From positions 124,001-188,000 of the forward strand of contig NZ_CP146069.1 of the NCBI RefSeq assembly GCF_037023735.1: DNA of 64,000 nucleotides, written 5' to 3'. Below, one piece after another: positions 9,090 through 19,271 of the stretch (within the stretch, counting starts at the first letter, position 1; each line of letters opens with the position of its first letter). The translations under genes and the position numbers were made by a program. This DNA comes from Roseovarius sp. S88. Lineage in GTDB: Bacteria > Pseudomonadota > Alphaproteobacteria > Rhodobacterales > Rhodobacteraceae. The notes under the pieces were generated by a model that was given only the letters and a program-made list of their open reading frames with translations, searched no databases and had not been told where the DNA came from.

Positions 9090-10241
9090 ATGGCAAAGCG
9101 CGACTACTATGACGTTCTTGGGGTTTCGAAAGGAGCCTCAGCCGAAGAGATCAAGAAAGCTTACCGCTCAAAAGCCAAAGAGCTTCACCCAGACCGCAAC
9201 AAAGACAACCCAAACGCCGAATCCGCCTTTAAAGAGGCCGGAGAAGCCTATGACATCCTCAAGGACGCGGAAAAGAAGGCGGCCTATGATCGATTCGGTC
9301 ATGCTGCTTTCGAAGGCGGCACCGGAGCTGGCGCGCGCCCAGGCGGCGGTTTCAGCGGACAGGGCGATTTCGCCAGCGCCTTTTCGGACGTATTTGACGA
9401 TCTGTTCGGCGATTTCATGGGCGGCGGACGCGGTGGGGGTGCCGGCCAACGCGCTGCGCGTGGCGCAGATCTAAGGTACAACCTGCGGATCTCGCTCGAT
9501 GATGCCTATCGCGGATTGCAAAAAACCATCAATGTCCCCACATCTGTAGCCTGCGACACCTGCAATGGCTCAGGAGCCGAGGGTGGAGTAGAGCCATCAA
9601 CATGCCCCACATGCTCAGGCATGGGAAAAGTGCGGGCACAACAAGGGTTTTTCACAGTGGAACGCACCTGTCCGACATGCTCGGGCATGGGACAGATCAT
9701 CAAGAACCCCTGCGACAGCTGCGGCGGACAAGGCCGTGTGCAAAAAGATCGCTCTCTCAGTGTGAACATTCCGGCAGGCGTCGAAACCGGCACCCGCATT
9801 CGACTGGCGAGCGAAGGCGAAGCCGGTATGCGTGGTGGCCCTCCTGGAGACCTCTACATCTTCATCGAAGTCGACCGGCATGAGATTTTCGAACGCGAAG
9901 AAACTAATCTCTTTTGTCGCGTTCCTGTATCTGTGACCAAGGCGGCTTTGGGCGGTGACATCGAAGTGCCGACCATAGATGGCGGTCGTAGCAGGGTGAA
10001 AATACCAGAAGGCTCACAATCCGGGCGTCAGATGCGCCTGCGCGGCAAAGGCATGCCCGCCCTCAGGGGTGGCTCGACAGGCGACATGTTCATTGAACTG
10101 GCTGTTGAAACCCCAGTGAACCTGACATCGCGCCAAAAAGAGCTCTTGCGCGAATTCGAAGAGTTGTCCGAGGAAAACAATCCAGAGAGTAGCAGCTTCT
10201 TTCGGTCTGTGAAAAGCTTCTGGGATGGAATGAAAAGCTAA
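9090..10241 (+). CDS. dnaJ: Co-chaperone DnaJ (Hsp40)
   Basis: Stimulates DnaK ATPase and delivers substrates. The 383-residue type-I DnaJ has the J-domain with HPD (residues 33-35, in KELHPDRN), a Gly/Phe-rich linker (about 72-125) and a zinc domain with four CxxCxGxG repeats ([16 protein letters not shown] twice, CDSCGGQG; about 150-205), then the C-terminal substrate domains. Two of the zinc repeats are identical at both protein and nearly DNA level. An AAAGGAG site precedes the ATG. It is the second gene of the dnaKJ operon. Confidence 0.98.
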   Translation: MAKRDYYDVLGVSKGASAEEIKKAYRSKAKELHPDRNKDNPNAESAFKEAGEAYDILKDAEKKAAYDRFGHAAFEGGTGAGARPGGGFSGQGDFASAFSDVFDDLFGDFMGGGRGGGAGQRAARGADLRYNLRISLDDAYRGLQKTINVPTSVACDTCNGSGAEGGVEPSTCPTCSGMGKVRAQQGFFTVERTCPTCSGMGQIIKNPCDSCGGQGRVQKDRSLSVNIPAGVETGTRIRLASEGEAGMRGGPPGDLYIFIEVDRHEIFEREETNLFCRVPVSVTKAALGGDIEVPTIDGGRSRVKIPEGSQSGRQMRLRGKGMPALRGGSTGDMFIELAVETPVNLTSRQKELLREFEELSEENNPESSSFFRSVKSFWDGMKS

Positions 10242-10264
10242 TCGTTGCGTGCCGGTCGCATTGC

Positions 10265-10279
10265 TTAACCACCTGTTAA
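10265..10279. promoter_or_regulatory. CtrA-type binding site upstream of radC
   Basis: TTAACCACCTGTTAA is a perfect TTAA-N7-TTAA, the alphaproteobacterial CtrA consensus, and forms an inverted repeat extending to CTTAAC...GTTAAG. It ends 25 bp before the radC start. In Rhodobacterales CtrA controls gene-transfer-agent, motility and competence/recombination genes, so control of radC is plausible. Confidence 0.55.
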
Positions 10280-10303
10280 GTCGCGTGTGAGCATTGTGGT
10301 CTC

Positions 10304-11068
10304 ATGCAGCCCAACTCTCAAAAATCCGAAGCCGCCATGCCGCTATTTGCAGCAGACGAACTTGTTTTTTCCTCCCCCAGAGCTTCTCAAAAACACCCTC
10401 CTTATGTTCAGGACCACCGCAGACGCCTGCGGGACAGGTTCCTGTCTGGAGGTCCCGAGGCGCTTCCAGACTACGAAGTTTTAGAATTGGTTCTCTTCCG
10501 CGCCATTCCAAGGCAAGATGTAAAACCGATTGCGCACGATCTTCTTGCCGAATTTGGCAACTTTAACGCAGTCATATCCGCGCCACGAGATCTGCTGTCA
10601 CGCATACGCGGTGTAGGCCCTTCTGTGGTGTGTGAGCTTAAAGTCGTAGAAGCTGCAGCGCATCGATTGGCCCGATCGCGCGTGATCCATCGACCAGTCG
10701 TATCATCTTGGGATGCACTAATTGAGTACTGTCATACGACAATGGCACATCGCGACATCGAACAGTTTCGCGTCTTTTTCCTAGACACGAAAAACGCGCT
10801 CATTGCGGATGAAGAACAAGCGCGCGGAACCGTGAACCACGTGCCTGTATATCCAAGAGAAATTGTGAAACGCGCGCTTCAGCTTAACGCAAGTGCGCTC
10901 ATTCTTGTGCACAATCATCCTTCTGGTGACCCAACACCATCGTCAACCGACATCTCCGTCACTCGGCAAATTCTGGATGCATGCGACGCTTTGGGGTTAA
11001 CATTGCATGACCACGTCATTGTTGGAAAATCCTGCGAGATCAGTTTTCGGGCGGAAGGTTTGATTTAG
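10304..11068 (+). CDS. radC: RadC family JAB1/MPN-type protein
   Basis: A 254-residue RadC protein. It has an N-terminal helix-hairpin-helix region (RIRGVGPSVVCELK, about 100-115) and a C-terminal MPN/JAMM-type domain with the metal motif HNHPSGDPTPSSTD (about 205-218). Once linked to DNA repair, it is now of uncertain biochemical function and often grouped with recombination and competence genes. The first ATG is used; an internal ATG 11 codons on is possible. It is preceded by a perfect CtrA-type box. Its 3' end overlaps the convergent OmpA-domain gene by 4 bp. Confidence 0.92.
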   Translation: MQPNSQKSEAAMPLFAADELVFSSPRASQKHPPYVQDHRRRLRDRFLSGGPEALPDYEVLELVLFRAIPRQDVKPIAHDLLAEFGNFNAVISAPRDLLSRIRGVGPSVVCELKVVEAAAHRLARSRVIHRPVVSSWDALIEYCHTTMAHRDIEQFRVFFLDTKNALIADEEQARGTVNHVPVYPREIVKRALQLNASALILVHNHPSGDPTPSSTDISVTRQILDACDALGLTLHDHVIVGKSCEISFRAEGLI

Positions 11069-12624
11069 CGAATCCATACTTCGACACGACGGTTGATCCG
11101 CCGCCCCCAAGCAGTCTCGTCACAGGCCATTGGCAACGCCTCTCCAAAGGCATCAACATCCATCGTCACACGGGTTAAATTTGCCGTCTCAGCCGCTGTT
11201 CTCACGGCATCTCTAACAGCTTCGGCGCGACGCATTGCTATTCGCTTGTTTGTCGCGGCAGCGCCTTCACCATCGCTGAAGCCAACAAATAGCAAACGGC
11301 GCGTGTCATAGCGCCCTTGTTCCAATGCCCTCGCCAAACGCAGGACGTTAGAACGCGACTGCGCATCAAGCCGTGCTGACCCGGGTTCAAACCGAAAGCT
11401 CGTCGTCAAACGCCTTAGCGGTGACAATGACGCAACCAGCCTTTGCAACTCATCCAGAGAAACTTCGGGCCCCGCCAAGGTGATCGCGTTGGCAAACCTA
11501 TCACCCTGCTCATTGACCGAAATTTCTTCCTCTCCTTGATCCACAAACCCAGCACGCCGAATAACGAGTTGCGCCGACGGATCGCGCAGAAACGCCAGAA
11601 ACTCTCGCACTAGTTTGGGAAATCGCCTTGCTGGAACATACAAGAATACTGGCGCTGTCAGCGGATAGTCTTCGGTTTTGACGGCTCGTCGTGTGGCCTG
11701 AAGCGCAAATCCACATCCTCCGCCAAGTGCCAATGCCCAATTGTTGCCGACTTCGGTTTGGCTGGTCAGACCAAGAGCAAAAGGGTCTTTGGTAACTGCT
11801 TCTGACAGGCTACGGCCGTCATTGAAAATCTTGGCATCACTTGTAAGGTTTTTGCCTGCAGGCTTCAGAACTAAGTCATCAATGGCCTGACCCAGCCCAG
11901 TGTTTGGACCATGAACATGGACGCTGATCGGTGCATCAGGCCCACCAAGATCAGACCAATTCATGGTCTCCCCGGAAAGAACCCCTGCAAGATCAGGAAG
12001 TGTCATGACTTGAACCGGATTTGAAGGCGAAACCATAGGCACCAGCGCGTCCAGCGCCACAACACGGCTTCGTCCACGCGCCTCAAGATCACCCAAACCT
12101 TCTTCTTGCGCCGCGCGCAGCTCCTCGTCTCGAATTTCGCGCATCGACATGGCAATATCGGCGTCACCCTGGATCAATTCAGCGATCCCGGTGTCAGAAT
12201 TGTTGAGGCGCAAGAACACTTCCCCAACCACGCGTTCTTCCACAGGGTCCGCCAGAATCGCCAGAACCGTTCCGTCCTCAAGTTCTTGGAAACTGAGATC
12301 ATGCTCTGATCTAATCGCAAACGCCTCCAGTAAAGCAGGTAATAACATCCGGCCTATAGTCGGAGCGCCTGAAAACACCGCCTGCGCAATGAACGTTTCG
12401 AGATTTGGGCATCCTGGCCCGGCACAATCAACGCCAGAGCCATCGACCGTAAGTTCACCATAAATGGTATCGACGCGATAAAACTCGCCGTCGAATCCTA
12501 ACAGGTTGCCAGAAATCTCAACCCGACCGTCTCGTGATGTCAAAGTAACGTCTTGGGCAAAAACAGGCAGTCCGCAAACCCAAAACAAAAGTGCGGCGAA
12601 ACCCGCCACACGCGCTTTTACCAT
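11065..12624 (-). CDS. Exported PstS-like substrate-binding/OmpA fusion protein
   Basis: A 519-residue exported protein with a Sec signal peptide (about 1-23, ending LPVFAQD). The middle (about 90-350) resembles a phosphate-type periplasmic binding fold (VALDALVPMVSPSNPV, AGVLSGETMNWSDLGG, HVHGPNTGLGQAI). The C-terminal 110 residues are an OmpA-like peptidoglycan-binding domain (FRFEPGSARLDAQSRSN to RINRRVEVW). The combination suggests a binding protein tethered to peptidoglycan instead of a transporter subunit. No Pst transporter genes adjoin. It follows the 12647-13744 gene by 22 bp on the same strand, downstream of secA's operon direction. The ligand is unknown. Confidence 0.75.
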   Translation of the reverse strand: MVKARVAGFAALLFWVCGLPVFAQDVTLTSRDGRVEISGNLLGFDGEFYRVDTIYGELTVDGSGVDCAGPGCPNLETFIAQAVFSGAPTIGRMLLPALLEAFAIRSEHDLSFQELEDGTVLAILADPVEERVVGEVFLRLNNSDTGIAELIQGDADIAMSMREIRDEELRAAQEEGLGDLEARGRSRVVALDALVPMVSPSNPVQVMTLPDLAGVLSGETMNWSDLGGPDAPISVHVHGPNTGLGQAIDDLVLKPAGKNLTSDAKIFNDGRSLSEAVTKDPFALGLTSQTEVGNNWALALGGGCGFALQATRRAVKTEDYPLTAPVFLYVPARRFPKLVREFLAFLRDPSAQLVIRRAGFVDQGEEEISVNEQGDRFANAITLAGPEVSLDELQRLVASLSPLRRLTTSFRFEPGSARLDAQSRSNVLRLARALEQGRYDTRRLLFVGFSDGEGAAATNKRIAMRRAEAVRDAVRTAAETANLTRVTMDVDAFGEALPMACDETAWGRRINRRVEVWIR

Positions 12625-12646
12625 CTTGACCCCTTGCTCGCAGCGC

Positions 12647-13744
12647 TCAATTACGTGCGATTGTCAGGTCTTCGTACAGGTTTTTCAACACAAGAAACTC
12701 ACCCACAGCACCACAGTCTGGCATAGCGATCATTAGGTCACGCGCTTCCAAGTGCTCTGCTCCCGACATGATGAAAGCCTGAGCCTCTACATCTTCGTTA
12801 CAGGTCGCATCGCCAACCTGAAGTTCAATATTGATCTCTACTTTGCCAATTTGCCCTGATGGGAAGGTATAGATTTCCGCTCTCAGGCCCTCAGCCAAGT
12901 CTTTGTCGTCAAATCGCGTCAGAAAACCAATTTGCGTTGATGCGGCATCATCACCGGATCCACGCCACACATGTCCTGCATCGGCATAGCTTGCCCCGTT
13001 TTCGAAAGCATGAATTTGAATGTCCGTGTCACCCTTCCATTGAACGACGTAACGGTCATACCCATTCAGATCAGAAATCGTGGTATTCGCAACGGCACCT
13101 TCTCCGTTCGAAAAGGCTGCAATAAAAAGCGCATTTTCCGCCAGAGCAGGCACGCTCGCCTGCCACAGGCCGTTCTTGTCTGTCACACCTGAAATCATCA
13201 TCCCACTGTGGTGCAGCGTGAAACGCTCGTTTGTCATGCAACCAGCTTCCAGCGCCAAGACTGCCATCCCGGCATCACCGGGCTCTGCATTGAGTTCGAT
13301 TTCACACGCAAAGGTCGGGGCTTTTTCTTCGACGGGTAAATCAGATAATGGCACGTCCGTTGAAGCTATGCCTTTCACAGGGCCGCTTGGAAGCGTAATC
13401 GTTTCGCTTGCGGCGACCGGCGCCGAAGGCAGAGCGGACGTTAAAACAACATCTTCAACGTGCATGTCTTTGGTCGCACTCGAACCGCCGTCGGACACCT
13501 GATTTGCACGCTCCAAAACTGGTTCTGTGCTTTCTGGTAAAAATTCGGTGGGTTCACCAATGTCCCTTTTGGTGGCCGCAACCACAGGATACGCACTTGA
13601 TGTGACTGTTGCGACGGCGATACCTGACTTGGACTGGCCTTTGCCACCGACCAGCACGTTTTGCATCAAGTACCCTGTACCCATCGCACAAACGAGTACC
13701 CCACTGGTCATCGCCAAGCGTTTAAGACCAAAAGAAAATTTCAT
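12647..13744 (-). CDS. Uncharacterised membrane-anchored envelope protein next to secA
   Basis: A 365-residue protein of unknown function. Near the N-terminus a single hydrophobic segment (about 10-30: AMTSGVLVCAMGTGYLM) looks like an uncleaved signal anchor or signal peptide. It is followed by a low-complexity acidic/Ser-rich linker (about 40-140) and a C-terminal domain of beta-strand character (about 150-365) with four or five cysteines. The start at 13744 is chosen for its GGAGG site 6 bp upstream; an in-frame ATG 15 codons earlier lacks one. I recall similar proteins beside secA in roseobacters sometimes labelled 'translocase', without functional proof. It lies between secA and the OmpA fusion gene, all on the minus strand. 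Confidence 0.6.
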   Translation of the reverse strand: MKFSFGLKRLAMTSGVLVCAMGTGYLMQNVLVGGKGQSKSGIAVATVTSSAYPVVAATKRDIGEPTEFLPESTEPVLERANQVSDGGSSATKDMHVEDVVLTSALPSAPVAASETITLPSGPVKGIASTDVPLSDLPVEEKAPTFACEIELNAEPGDAGMAVLALEAGCMTNERFTLHHSGMMISGVTDKNGLWQASVPALAENALFIAAFSNGEGAVANTTISDLNGYDRYVVQWKGDTDIQIHAFENGASYADAGHVWRGSGDDAASTQIGFLTRFDDKDLAEGLRAEIYTFPSGQIGKVEINIELQVGDATCNEDVEAQAFIMSGAEHLEARDLMIAMPDCGAVGEFLVLKNLYEDLTIARN

Positions 13745-13848
13745 GCCGGCCTCCCACAAGCCAAAGAAACTTTCTACTGTGGTAGTCAAGAATCAAGGCC
13801 GGTCTGTGGCAGCGCAGAGGTGTCTTTTTGACGCCGTTGGTACGGGCT

Positions 13849-16548
13849 TTAATTCAATCTGCCATGGCAGTGTTTGAATTTTTTACCTGATCCGCATGGG
13901 CATTTTTCGTTGCGACCAGGATTGCCCCAGGTCGTCGGATCGGTTTCATCGAAGCCCTCCAGCGCGTCACCGGCAGGATTGTCTTCGCTTACCGCTTGCT
14001 CAACGGCCCCTGCCATCGCCGCGCGTTGCGCTTCTATTTGTTGAAGCATGGCTTGCTGTTCTTCTTCCGTCATTGGACGAACTTGCGACAGTTTTTGAGT
14101 TACGTCCTGGCGAAGCCCGTCCAACATCGATTCAAATAGCTGAAACGCTTCGTTTTTGTATTCGTTAAGTGGGTCGCGCTGCGCATACCCGCGAAATCCA
14201 ACAACACTGCGTAGATGTTCCAGCGTCAATAGATGCTCGCGCCACTTGGCATCAATGGTCTGCAAAAGCACCTGCTTTTCAATCATACGCATGTTTTCAG
14301 GGCCAAATTTCTCAGCCTTGTCCGTCATCATTTCAAGTGCTGCATTTTCAATCCGGTCTGCAATCTCGTCGTCATCTACGCCCTCTTCATCACCCCACTC
14401 GACCATTGGCAAATCAAGAGAAAGCTGTTGGGCAACATCTGCCTTGAAGCCCTCCATATCCCACTGATCGGCATAGCTTTTGGGTGGCATGTAGCGGTCA
14501 ATAAGATCATCAATCACTTCGCCGCGCATGTCGGACGTGATTTCGGACAGGTCTTCCGCTTTCATGATGTCTAGGCGTTGTTTGAAGATCACTTTGCGCT
14601 GCTCATTCATCACGTCGTCAAACTTCAAAAGCTGCTTACGGATGTCAAAGTTACGCCCTTCAACCTTGGCCTGCGCACGTTCAAGACTTTTGTTGACCCA
14701 AGGATGAATGATCGCCTCGCCTTCTTTCATGCCAAGTGTCGCAAGGACCTTTTCCAACCGTTCAGAGCCGAAAATCCGCATCAGATCATCTTCGAGGCTC
14801 AAGAAAAACGAGGACCGCCCAGGATCGCCCTGACGCCCGGAACGACCACGCAACTGATTGTCGATCCGACGGCTTTCATGGCGCTCAGTGGCCAGAACAT
14901 AGAGGCCACCAGCCTCCTTGACCGCATTTTCATCGGCTGCATGTTCCGCCTCTATTCTTTGACGAAGTGCCTCTGGGTCAGCTTCAGGGTCTGCAGCGAT
15001 TGCTTCAAGGATCTTCAACTCGACATTGCCGCCAAGCTTGATATCCGTACCTCGTCCGGCCATGTTTGTCGCGATTGTCACCGCACCCAGCTTGCCCGCC
15101 TCAGCGATGATCTGCGCCTCTTGCTCATGCTGCCGAGCGTTCAGAACATTGTGTTTCACATCCGCCTTGGTCAGAAGCGCGCTGAGAGACTCAGACTTCT
15201 CAATCGAAGTTGTGCCCACAAGAATGGGTTGGCCTTTTTCATGCGCTTTTTGAATGGCTCCGATAATCGCCTCGAACTTTTCGCGTTCGGTGCGATACAC
15301 CGCGTCATCTTCATCCTTGCGCTCAATTGGCTGGTTGGTGGGAACCTCTACAACACCCAGTCCGTAGATTTGACCAAACTCTTCAGCCTCTGTCGCCGCC
15401 GTACCGGTCATACCTGCAAGCTTGTCATAAAGCCGGAAATAATTCTGAAATGTCACCTGCGCCAAAGTCACGTTCTCAGGCTGAATGTCACAACCCTCTT
15501 TCGCTTCAATTGCCTGGTGCAGACCTTCCGACAAACGTCGACCAGTCATCATACGACCAGTGAATTCGTCAATCAGAACGACATTCCCATCCCGAACAAT
15601 ATAATCGCGGTCTTTCAGGAACATTTTATGTGCTCGAAGACCCTGGTTTACGTGGTGCACGATGGTCGTGCTTTCTGGATCGTACAGAGACTGTTCTTCC
15701 TCAAGAAGGTCGTTTTCGTGCAAAATGCTCTCAAGATATTCGTTACCGTCGTCCGTGAAAGTCACGTTCTTGGTCTTTTCGTCGATCGTGTAGTGCTCTT
15801 CCTGCAAAAGCGGAATGAGTTTGTCGATGGACACATACAAATCGCTGCGATCCTGCGCCTGACCAGATATAATGAGCGGTGTCCGCGCCTCGTCGATCAG
15901 GATCGAATCTACTTCATCCACGATTGCGAAAAAATGCCCGCGCTGGTTCATTTCCTCAAGCGAGGACTTCATATTGTCTCGCAGATAGTCAAAGCCAAGC
16001 TCATTGTTGGTGGCATAGGTCACATCTGCAGCATAAGCCTCTTTTTTCTCAGGCTCAGGCTGCTGCGGGTAAACCACGCCCGTGGTCATGCCAAGCGCGG
16101 AATAAACTTTGCCCATCCATTCCGCGTCGCGTTTCGCGAGATAGTCGTTGACCGTGACGATATGAACATTGCCACCGGTCAATGCGTTCAAATAGGCGGG
16201 GAAGGTCGCAACGAGCGTTTTGCCTTCGCCCGTCTTCATTTCCGAGATGTTGCCTTGATGCAGAAAAATGCCGCCCATCAACTGGACGTCAAAAGCTCTC
16301 AGGCCCAGCGCCCTACGGGCGGCTTCACGACAGTTTGCAAATGCCTCAGGCAACAGATCATCCAGGCTCTCACCCGCCTCAATCCGGCCTTTAAATTCAT
16401 CAGATTTGTCGATCAGTCCTTGGTCACTAAGCGCCTCAAATTCTGGCTCTAGAGCGTTAATTTTATCCACCAAAGGCCGCGTTGCCTTGATTTTACGATC
16501 ATTCGGCGTTCCGAAAATCTTTTTAGCAACCGTTCCAATACCCAGCAT
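13849..16548 (-). CDS. secA: Preprotein translocase ATPase SecA
   Basis: Motor ATPase that pushes unfolded preproteins through SecYEG. The 899 residues from [10 protein letters not shown] are the usual alphaproteobacterial size. It has the Walker [10 protein letters not shown], the DEAD-like [15 protein letters not shown], the preprotein cross-linking domain, and the C-terminal zinc/SecB-binding motif [14 protein letters not shown]. An in-frame extension 64 codons upstream is not credible because it lacks homology. It is divergent from ppiC, another export-related gene. Confidence 0.98.
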   Translation of the reverse strand: MLGIGTVAKKIFGTPNDRKIKATRPLVDKINALEPEFEALSDQGLIDKSDEFKGRIEAGESLDDLLPEAFANCREAARRALGLRAFDVQLMGGIFLHQGNISEMKTGEGKTLVATFPAYLNALTGGNVHIVTVNDYLAKRDAEWMGKVYSALGMTTGVVYPQQPEPEKKEAYAADVTYATNNELGFDYLRDNMKSSLEEMNQRGHFFAIVDEVDSILIDEARTPLIISGQAQDRSDLYVSIDKLIPLLQEEHYTIDEKTKNVTFTDDGNEYLESILHENDLLEEEQSLYDPESTTIVHHVNQGLRAHKMFLKDRDYIVRDGNVVLIDEFTGRMMTGRRLSEGLHQAIEAKEGCDIQPENVTLAQVTFQNYFRLYDKLAGMTGTAATEAEEFGQIYGLGVVEVPTNQPIERKDEDDAVYRTEREKFEAIIGAIQKAHEKGQPILVGTTSIEKSESLSALLTKADVKHNVLNARQHEQEAQIIAEAGKLGAVTIATNMAGRGTDIKLGGNVELKILEAIAADPEADPEALRQRIEAEHAADENAVKEAGGLYVLATERHESRRIDNQLRGRSGRQGDPGRSSFFLSLEDDLMRIFGSERLEKVLATLGMKEGEAIIHPWVNKSLERAQAKVEGRNFDIRKQLLKFDDVMNEQRKVIFKQRLDIMKAEDLSEITSDMRGEVIDDLIDRYMPPKSYADQWDMEGFKADVAQQLSLDLPMVEWGDEEGVDDDEIADRIENAALEMMTDKAEKFGPENMRMIEKQVLLQTIDAKWREHLLTLEHLRSVVGFRGYAQRDPLNEYKNEAFQLFESMLDGLRQDVTQKLSQVRPMTEEEQQAMLQQIEAQRAAMAGAVEQAVSEDNPAGDALEGFDETDPTTWGNPGRNEKCPCGSGKKFKHCHGRLN

Positions 16549-16731
16549 CTTTAATCCGTTCTGGTCTTTCGCTTGTTTTTGATGGGCAATCGCTTGCCCC
16601 GCCCGCCCCGCAACCCTAGAACGGATGCAACGGGCAATTCGCCTTTGTATCAAGGCGATGTAAGGGCCTGTAGATACAGTGTCAACGTCACAGGGCATGA
16701 TGCTTCTGAACGAATGAACAAAGGAAATCGT

Positions 16732-17586
16732 ATGTTGCAATCATTCAAGACTTTCATCGCCGCGTCCTGCGTGCTCGGTGCCATTTCGACAGGGGCTTTC
16801 GCTCAAGATGAAGTCGACCCAAATCAGGTGCTTGCAACTGTAAATGGAACGGAAATCACTCTGGCCCACGTGATAGCGTTACGCTCTGAACTGCCCCAGC
16901 AGTACGATCAATTTCCATCGGCGCTATTGTTCCAGGGCATTATGGACCAACTTGTCCAACATACCCTCATGATGCAGTCCATCGAAGGGAATGCATCGTT
17001 CAAAAGCCAGATCGCGATTGAAAACGAAACGCGGGCAATCATGGCGGGCGAAGTTCTGCAAGGCATCGTCTCTGAAGACCCTTCCGAAGACAGCCTGAGA
17101 ACCCTCTATGATGAAAAGTATCCCGTGGACCTTCAGGAGACTGAATATCGCGCCTCGCATATTCTGGTCGAGACAAAAGAAGAGGCCGCGGCGCTTGTTG
17201 CCGATCTTGAGGGTGGAGCCGATTTTGCAGAGCTTGCCCGCAAAAAATCTACCGGCCCCTCAGGTCCATCCGGTGGTGATCTTGGTTGGTTCGGAGCAGG
17301 CGACATGGTCGAACCCTTCTTTGAAGCTGTCGTTGAGCTTGAGCAGGGTGAAGTGTCACCGCCTGTGCAAACCACATTTGGCTGGCATGTTATTCGCCTG
17401 GCTGAGAGCCGCTCGCGCGCACGCCCCGAATTCGACACTGTTAAGGCCCAACTTATCGAAGAAGCGCGGCAGGCGTCAGTCGAAGCTTTTGTCTCTGATC
17501 TGCGTGAAAATGCCGAAATCACACGCGCGGCAACGGACGATATCAATCCGGACGTCATTCTGAACTTCGATCTTTTGGAGCAATAA
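16732..17586 (+). CDS. Periplasmic PpiC/parvulin peptidyl-prolyl isomerase
   Basis: A 284-residue exported foldase of the SurA/PpiD/PrsA type. It has a Sec signal peptide (about 1-24, ending TGAFAQD), an N-terminal helical chaperone region, and a parvulin domain (about 135-230: [14 protein letters not shown], then [16 protein letters not shown] and [10 protein letters not shown]). The start ATG has AAGGAAA 7 bp upstream; an ATG 6 codons earlier is in frame. It stands back to back with secA and 2 bp before argJ. It probably assists folding of outer-membrane or periplasmic proteins. Confidence 0.88.
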   Translation: MLQSFKTFIAASCVLGAISTGAFAQDEVDPNQVLATVNGTEITLAHVIALRSELPQQYDQFPSALLFQGIMDQLVQHTLMMQSIEGNASFKSQIAIENETRAIMAGEVLQGIVSEDPSEDSLRTLYDEKYPVDLQETEYRASHILVETKEEAAALVADLEGGADFAELARKKSTGPSGPSGGDLGWFGAGDMVEPFFEAVVELEQGEVSPPVQTTFGWHVIRLAESRSRARPEFDTVKAQLIEEARQASVEAFVSDLRENAEITRAATDDINPDVILNFDLLEQ

Positions 17587-17588
17587 GC

Positions 17589-18818
17589 ATGGGCAATGCA
17601 CCCACTGTTTCGCCGTTGGCACCGGAGTCGTTTCCTGATCTTCCCTTAATCAATGGCGCGCGGTTCGCAGCTGTCGAGGCAGGTGTGCGGTACAAGGGAC
17701 GCAAAGACGTCACACTCGTAGCGCTTGATCCTGGGTCAGTTGTTGCAGGTGTCTTTACCAAATCCGCCACCCGGTCTGCAGCAGTTCTAGATTGTCAGGA
17801 GAAAATAGGAACGCCATCTGACAGCGGCGCTGCCATCATCGTGAATTCCGGCAATGCCAATGCTTTTACTGGCAAAAATGGAAAAGAGTCAGTGAACGCC
17901 ATCGCGAATGCAGTCGCCGAGACACTCAACTTACCATCAGACCGCGTATTCACGTCATCTACCGGAGTAATAGGTGAAAGCCTGCCCCATGACCGAATAT
18001 GCGCAAAGATCGAAGAGGCGGTTGGAGCGCTGTCTGAAACCCATCTACCAGACGCCGCGCATGCAATCATGACGACAGATACGTTCGCCAAAGGCGCCGG
18101 CGCGACCGTGTCAGTTGACGGTCAACAGATCCATATTGCAGGCATCGCCAAAGGATCCGGCATGATTGCCCCCGATATGGCCACGATGCTGGTCTACATC
18201 TTCACGGATGCTCGGATGGAGCGCGAAGTCTTGCAGCAAATGGTGACAGCGCTCAACAAAAAGACCTTCAACTGCATCACCGTCGATAGCGACACATCTA
18301 CGTCTGATACACTTCTGGTCGCCGCAACCGGAGCATCCGGCGTGCAGGTCACCGACAAAAGTGTTGGTTTTATGGAAGCCTTACGTTCCGTCATGCTCGA
18401 TCTCGCACATCAGGTCGTGCGCGACGGCGAAGGGGCCACCAAGTTCGTGGAAATTTCTGTGTCCGGCGCATCAAGCGATGCAGACGCCAAAACCCACGCC
18501 ATGGCCATCGCCAATTCACCCTTGGTGAAAACAGCCATCGCAGGCGAAGACCCAAACTGGGGCAGGGTGGTCATGGCCATCGGCAAATCTGGCGCACCAG
18601 CAGACCGAGACCTCCTGTCGATCTGGTTTGGTGAGACTCTGGTGGCCGAAAAAGGCTGGGTTAGTGACACATATCGCGAAGAAGACGGTGCGGCGCATAT
18701 GAAAAACGACAAGATTGAGATCCGCGTTGACCTCGGTCTTGGCGGGGGGACCGCCACAGTCTGGACCTGCGATCTGACCCACGGATACATCTCTATCAAC
18801 GCGGACTACCGGTCTTGA
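17589..18818 (+). CDS. argJ: Bifunctional glutamate N-acetyltransferase/amino-acid acetyltransferase ArgJ
   Basis: Transfers acetyl from N-acetylornithine to glutamate in the cyclic arginine pathway and may also use acetyl-CoA. The 409-residue precursor self-cleaves before the catalytic Thr in APDMATMLVY (about 197-206). Its motifs NSGNANAFTG (near 83-92) and GEDPNWGRV are present. It is followed by mutT with a 4-bp overlap. argG, the later step of arginine synthesis, lies 23 kb away in this window. Confidence 0.96.
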   Translation: MGNAPTVSPLAPESFPDLPLINGARFAAVEAGVRYKGRKDVTLVALDPGSVVAGVFTKSATRSAAVLDCQEKIGTPSDSGAAIIVNSGNANAFTGKNGKESVNAIANAVAETLNLPSDRVFTSSTGVIGESLPHDRICAKIEEAVGALSETHLPDAAHAIMTTDTFAKGAGATVSVDGQQIHIAGIAKGSGMIAPDMATMLVYIFTDARMEREVLQQMVTALNKKTFNCITVDSDTSTSDTLLVAATGASGVQVTDKSVGFMEALRSVMLDLAHQVVRDGEGATKFVEISVSGASSDADAKTHAMAIANSPLVKTAIAGEDPNWGRVVMAIGKSGAPADRDLLSIWFGETLVAEKGWVSDTYREEDGAAHMKNDKIEIRVDLGLGGGTATVWTCDLTHGYISINADYRS

Positions 18819-19213
18819 AAACTGTTCTGGTATCCGCGGTGGCCCTGATTGACGTTGAAGGTCGCGTCCTACTGGCCCAGCGCCCCGAAGGTAAATCCAT
18901 GGCAGGCCTGTGGGAATTTCCCGGCGGCAAGGTGGAAGACAGCGAAACACCCGAAGTCGCGCTGATCCGCGAGCTGGAAGAAGAGCTTGGCATCAACACC
19001 TGGGAGAGCTGCCTCGCGCCTCTGACCTTCGCCAGTCACAGTTATGACGATTTCCACCTCCTCATGCCGCTCTTCGCTTGCCGCAAATGGGAAGGGTCCC
19101 CGCAATCTCGGGAAGGTCAGACACTGAAATGGGTGCGTCCAAATAATCTGCGCGAATACCCAATGCCCGCGGCAGACATCCCGTTGATCCCGATCCTACG
19201 CGATTGGCTTTAG
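18815..19213 (+). CDS. mutT: 8-oxo-dGTP diphosphatase MutT (Nudix)
   Basis: A 132-residue Nudix hydrolase that cleanses oxidised guanine nucleotides. The Nudix box (GKVEDSE, seven residues, RELEEELGI; about 36-58) is complete. It starts with TTG inside the argJ stop region (4-bp overlap), indicating translational coupling. The N-terminus VLVSAVALIDVEGRVLLAQRP and the WEFPGGK motif are typical of MutT. Confidence 0.9.
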   Translation: MKTVLVSAVALIDVEGRVLLAQRPEGKSMAGLWEFPGGKVEDSETPEVALIRELEEELGINTWESCLAPLTFASHSYDDFHLLMPLFACRKWEGSPQSREGQTLKWVRPNNLREYPMPAADIPLIPILRDWL

Positions 19214-19228
19214 TGTCCGGAAACGAAA

Positions 19229-19250
19229 AGGGCGGCACATAGACCGCCCT
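19229..19250 (-). terminator. Intrinsic terminator between mutT and infB
   Basis: AGGGCGG (19229-19235) pairs with CCGCCCT (19244-19250) over an 8-nt loop. On the minus strand the stem is followed by TTTT and a T-rich stretch, so it best serves the end of the rimP-nusA-infB operon. It may also slow transcripts from argJ-mutT on the other strand. Confidence 0.6.
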
Positions 19251-19271
19251 CAAACCAGCCTCTAAAAAGGC

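Noticed and set aside
14578..16452. Long plus-strand reading frame opposite secA
   Set aside because: It lies antisense to a full-length SecA, has no recognisable motif, and reflects the codon pattern of the real gene.
16549..16740. N-terminal extension of SecA
   Set aside because: The added 64 residues lack family similarity, and [10 protein letters not shown] is the expected start.
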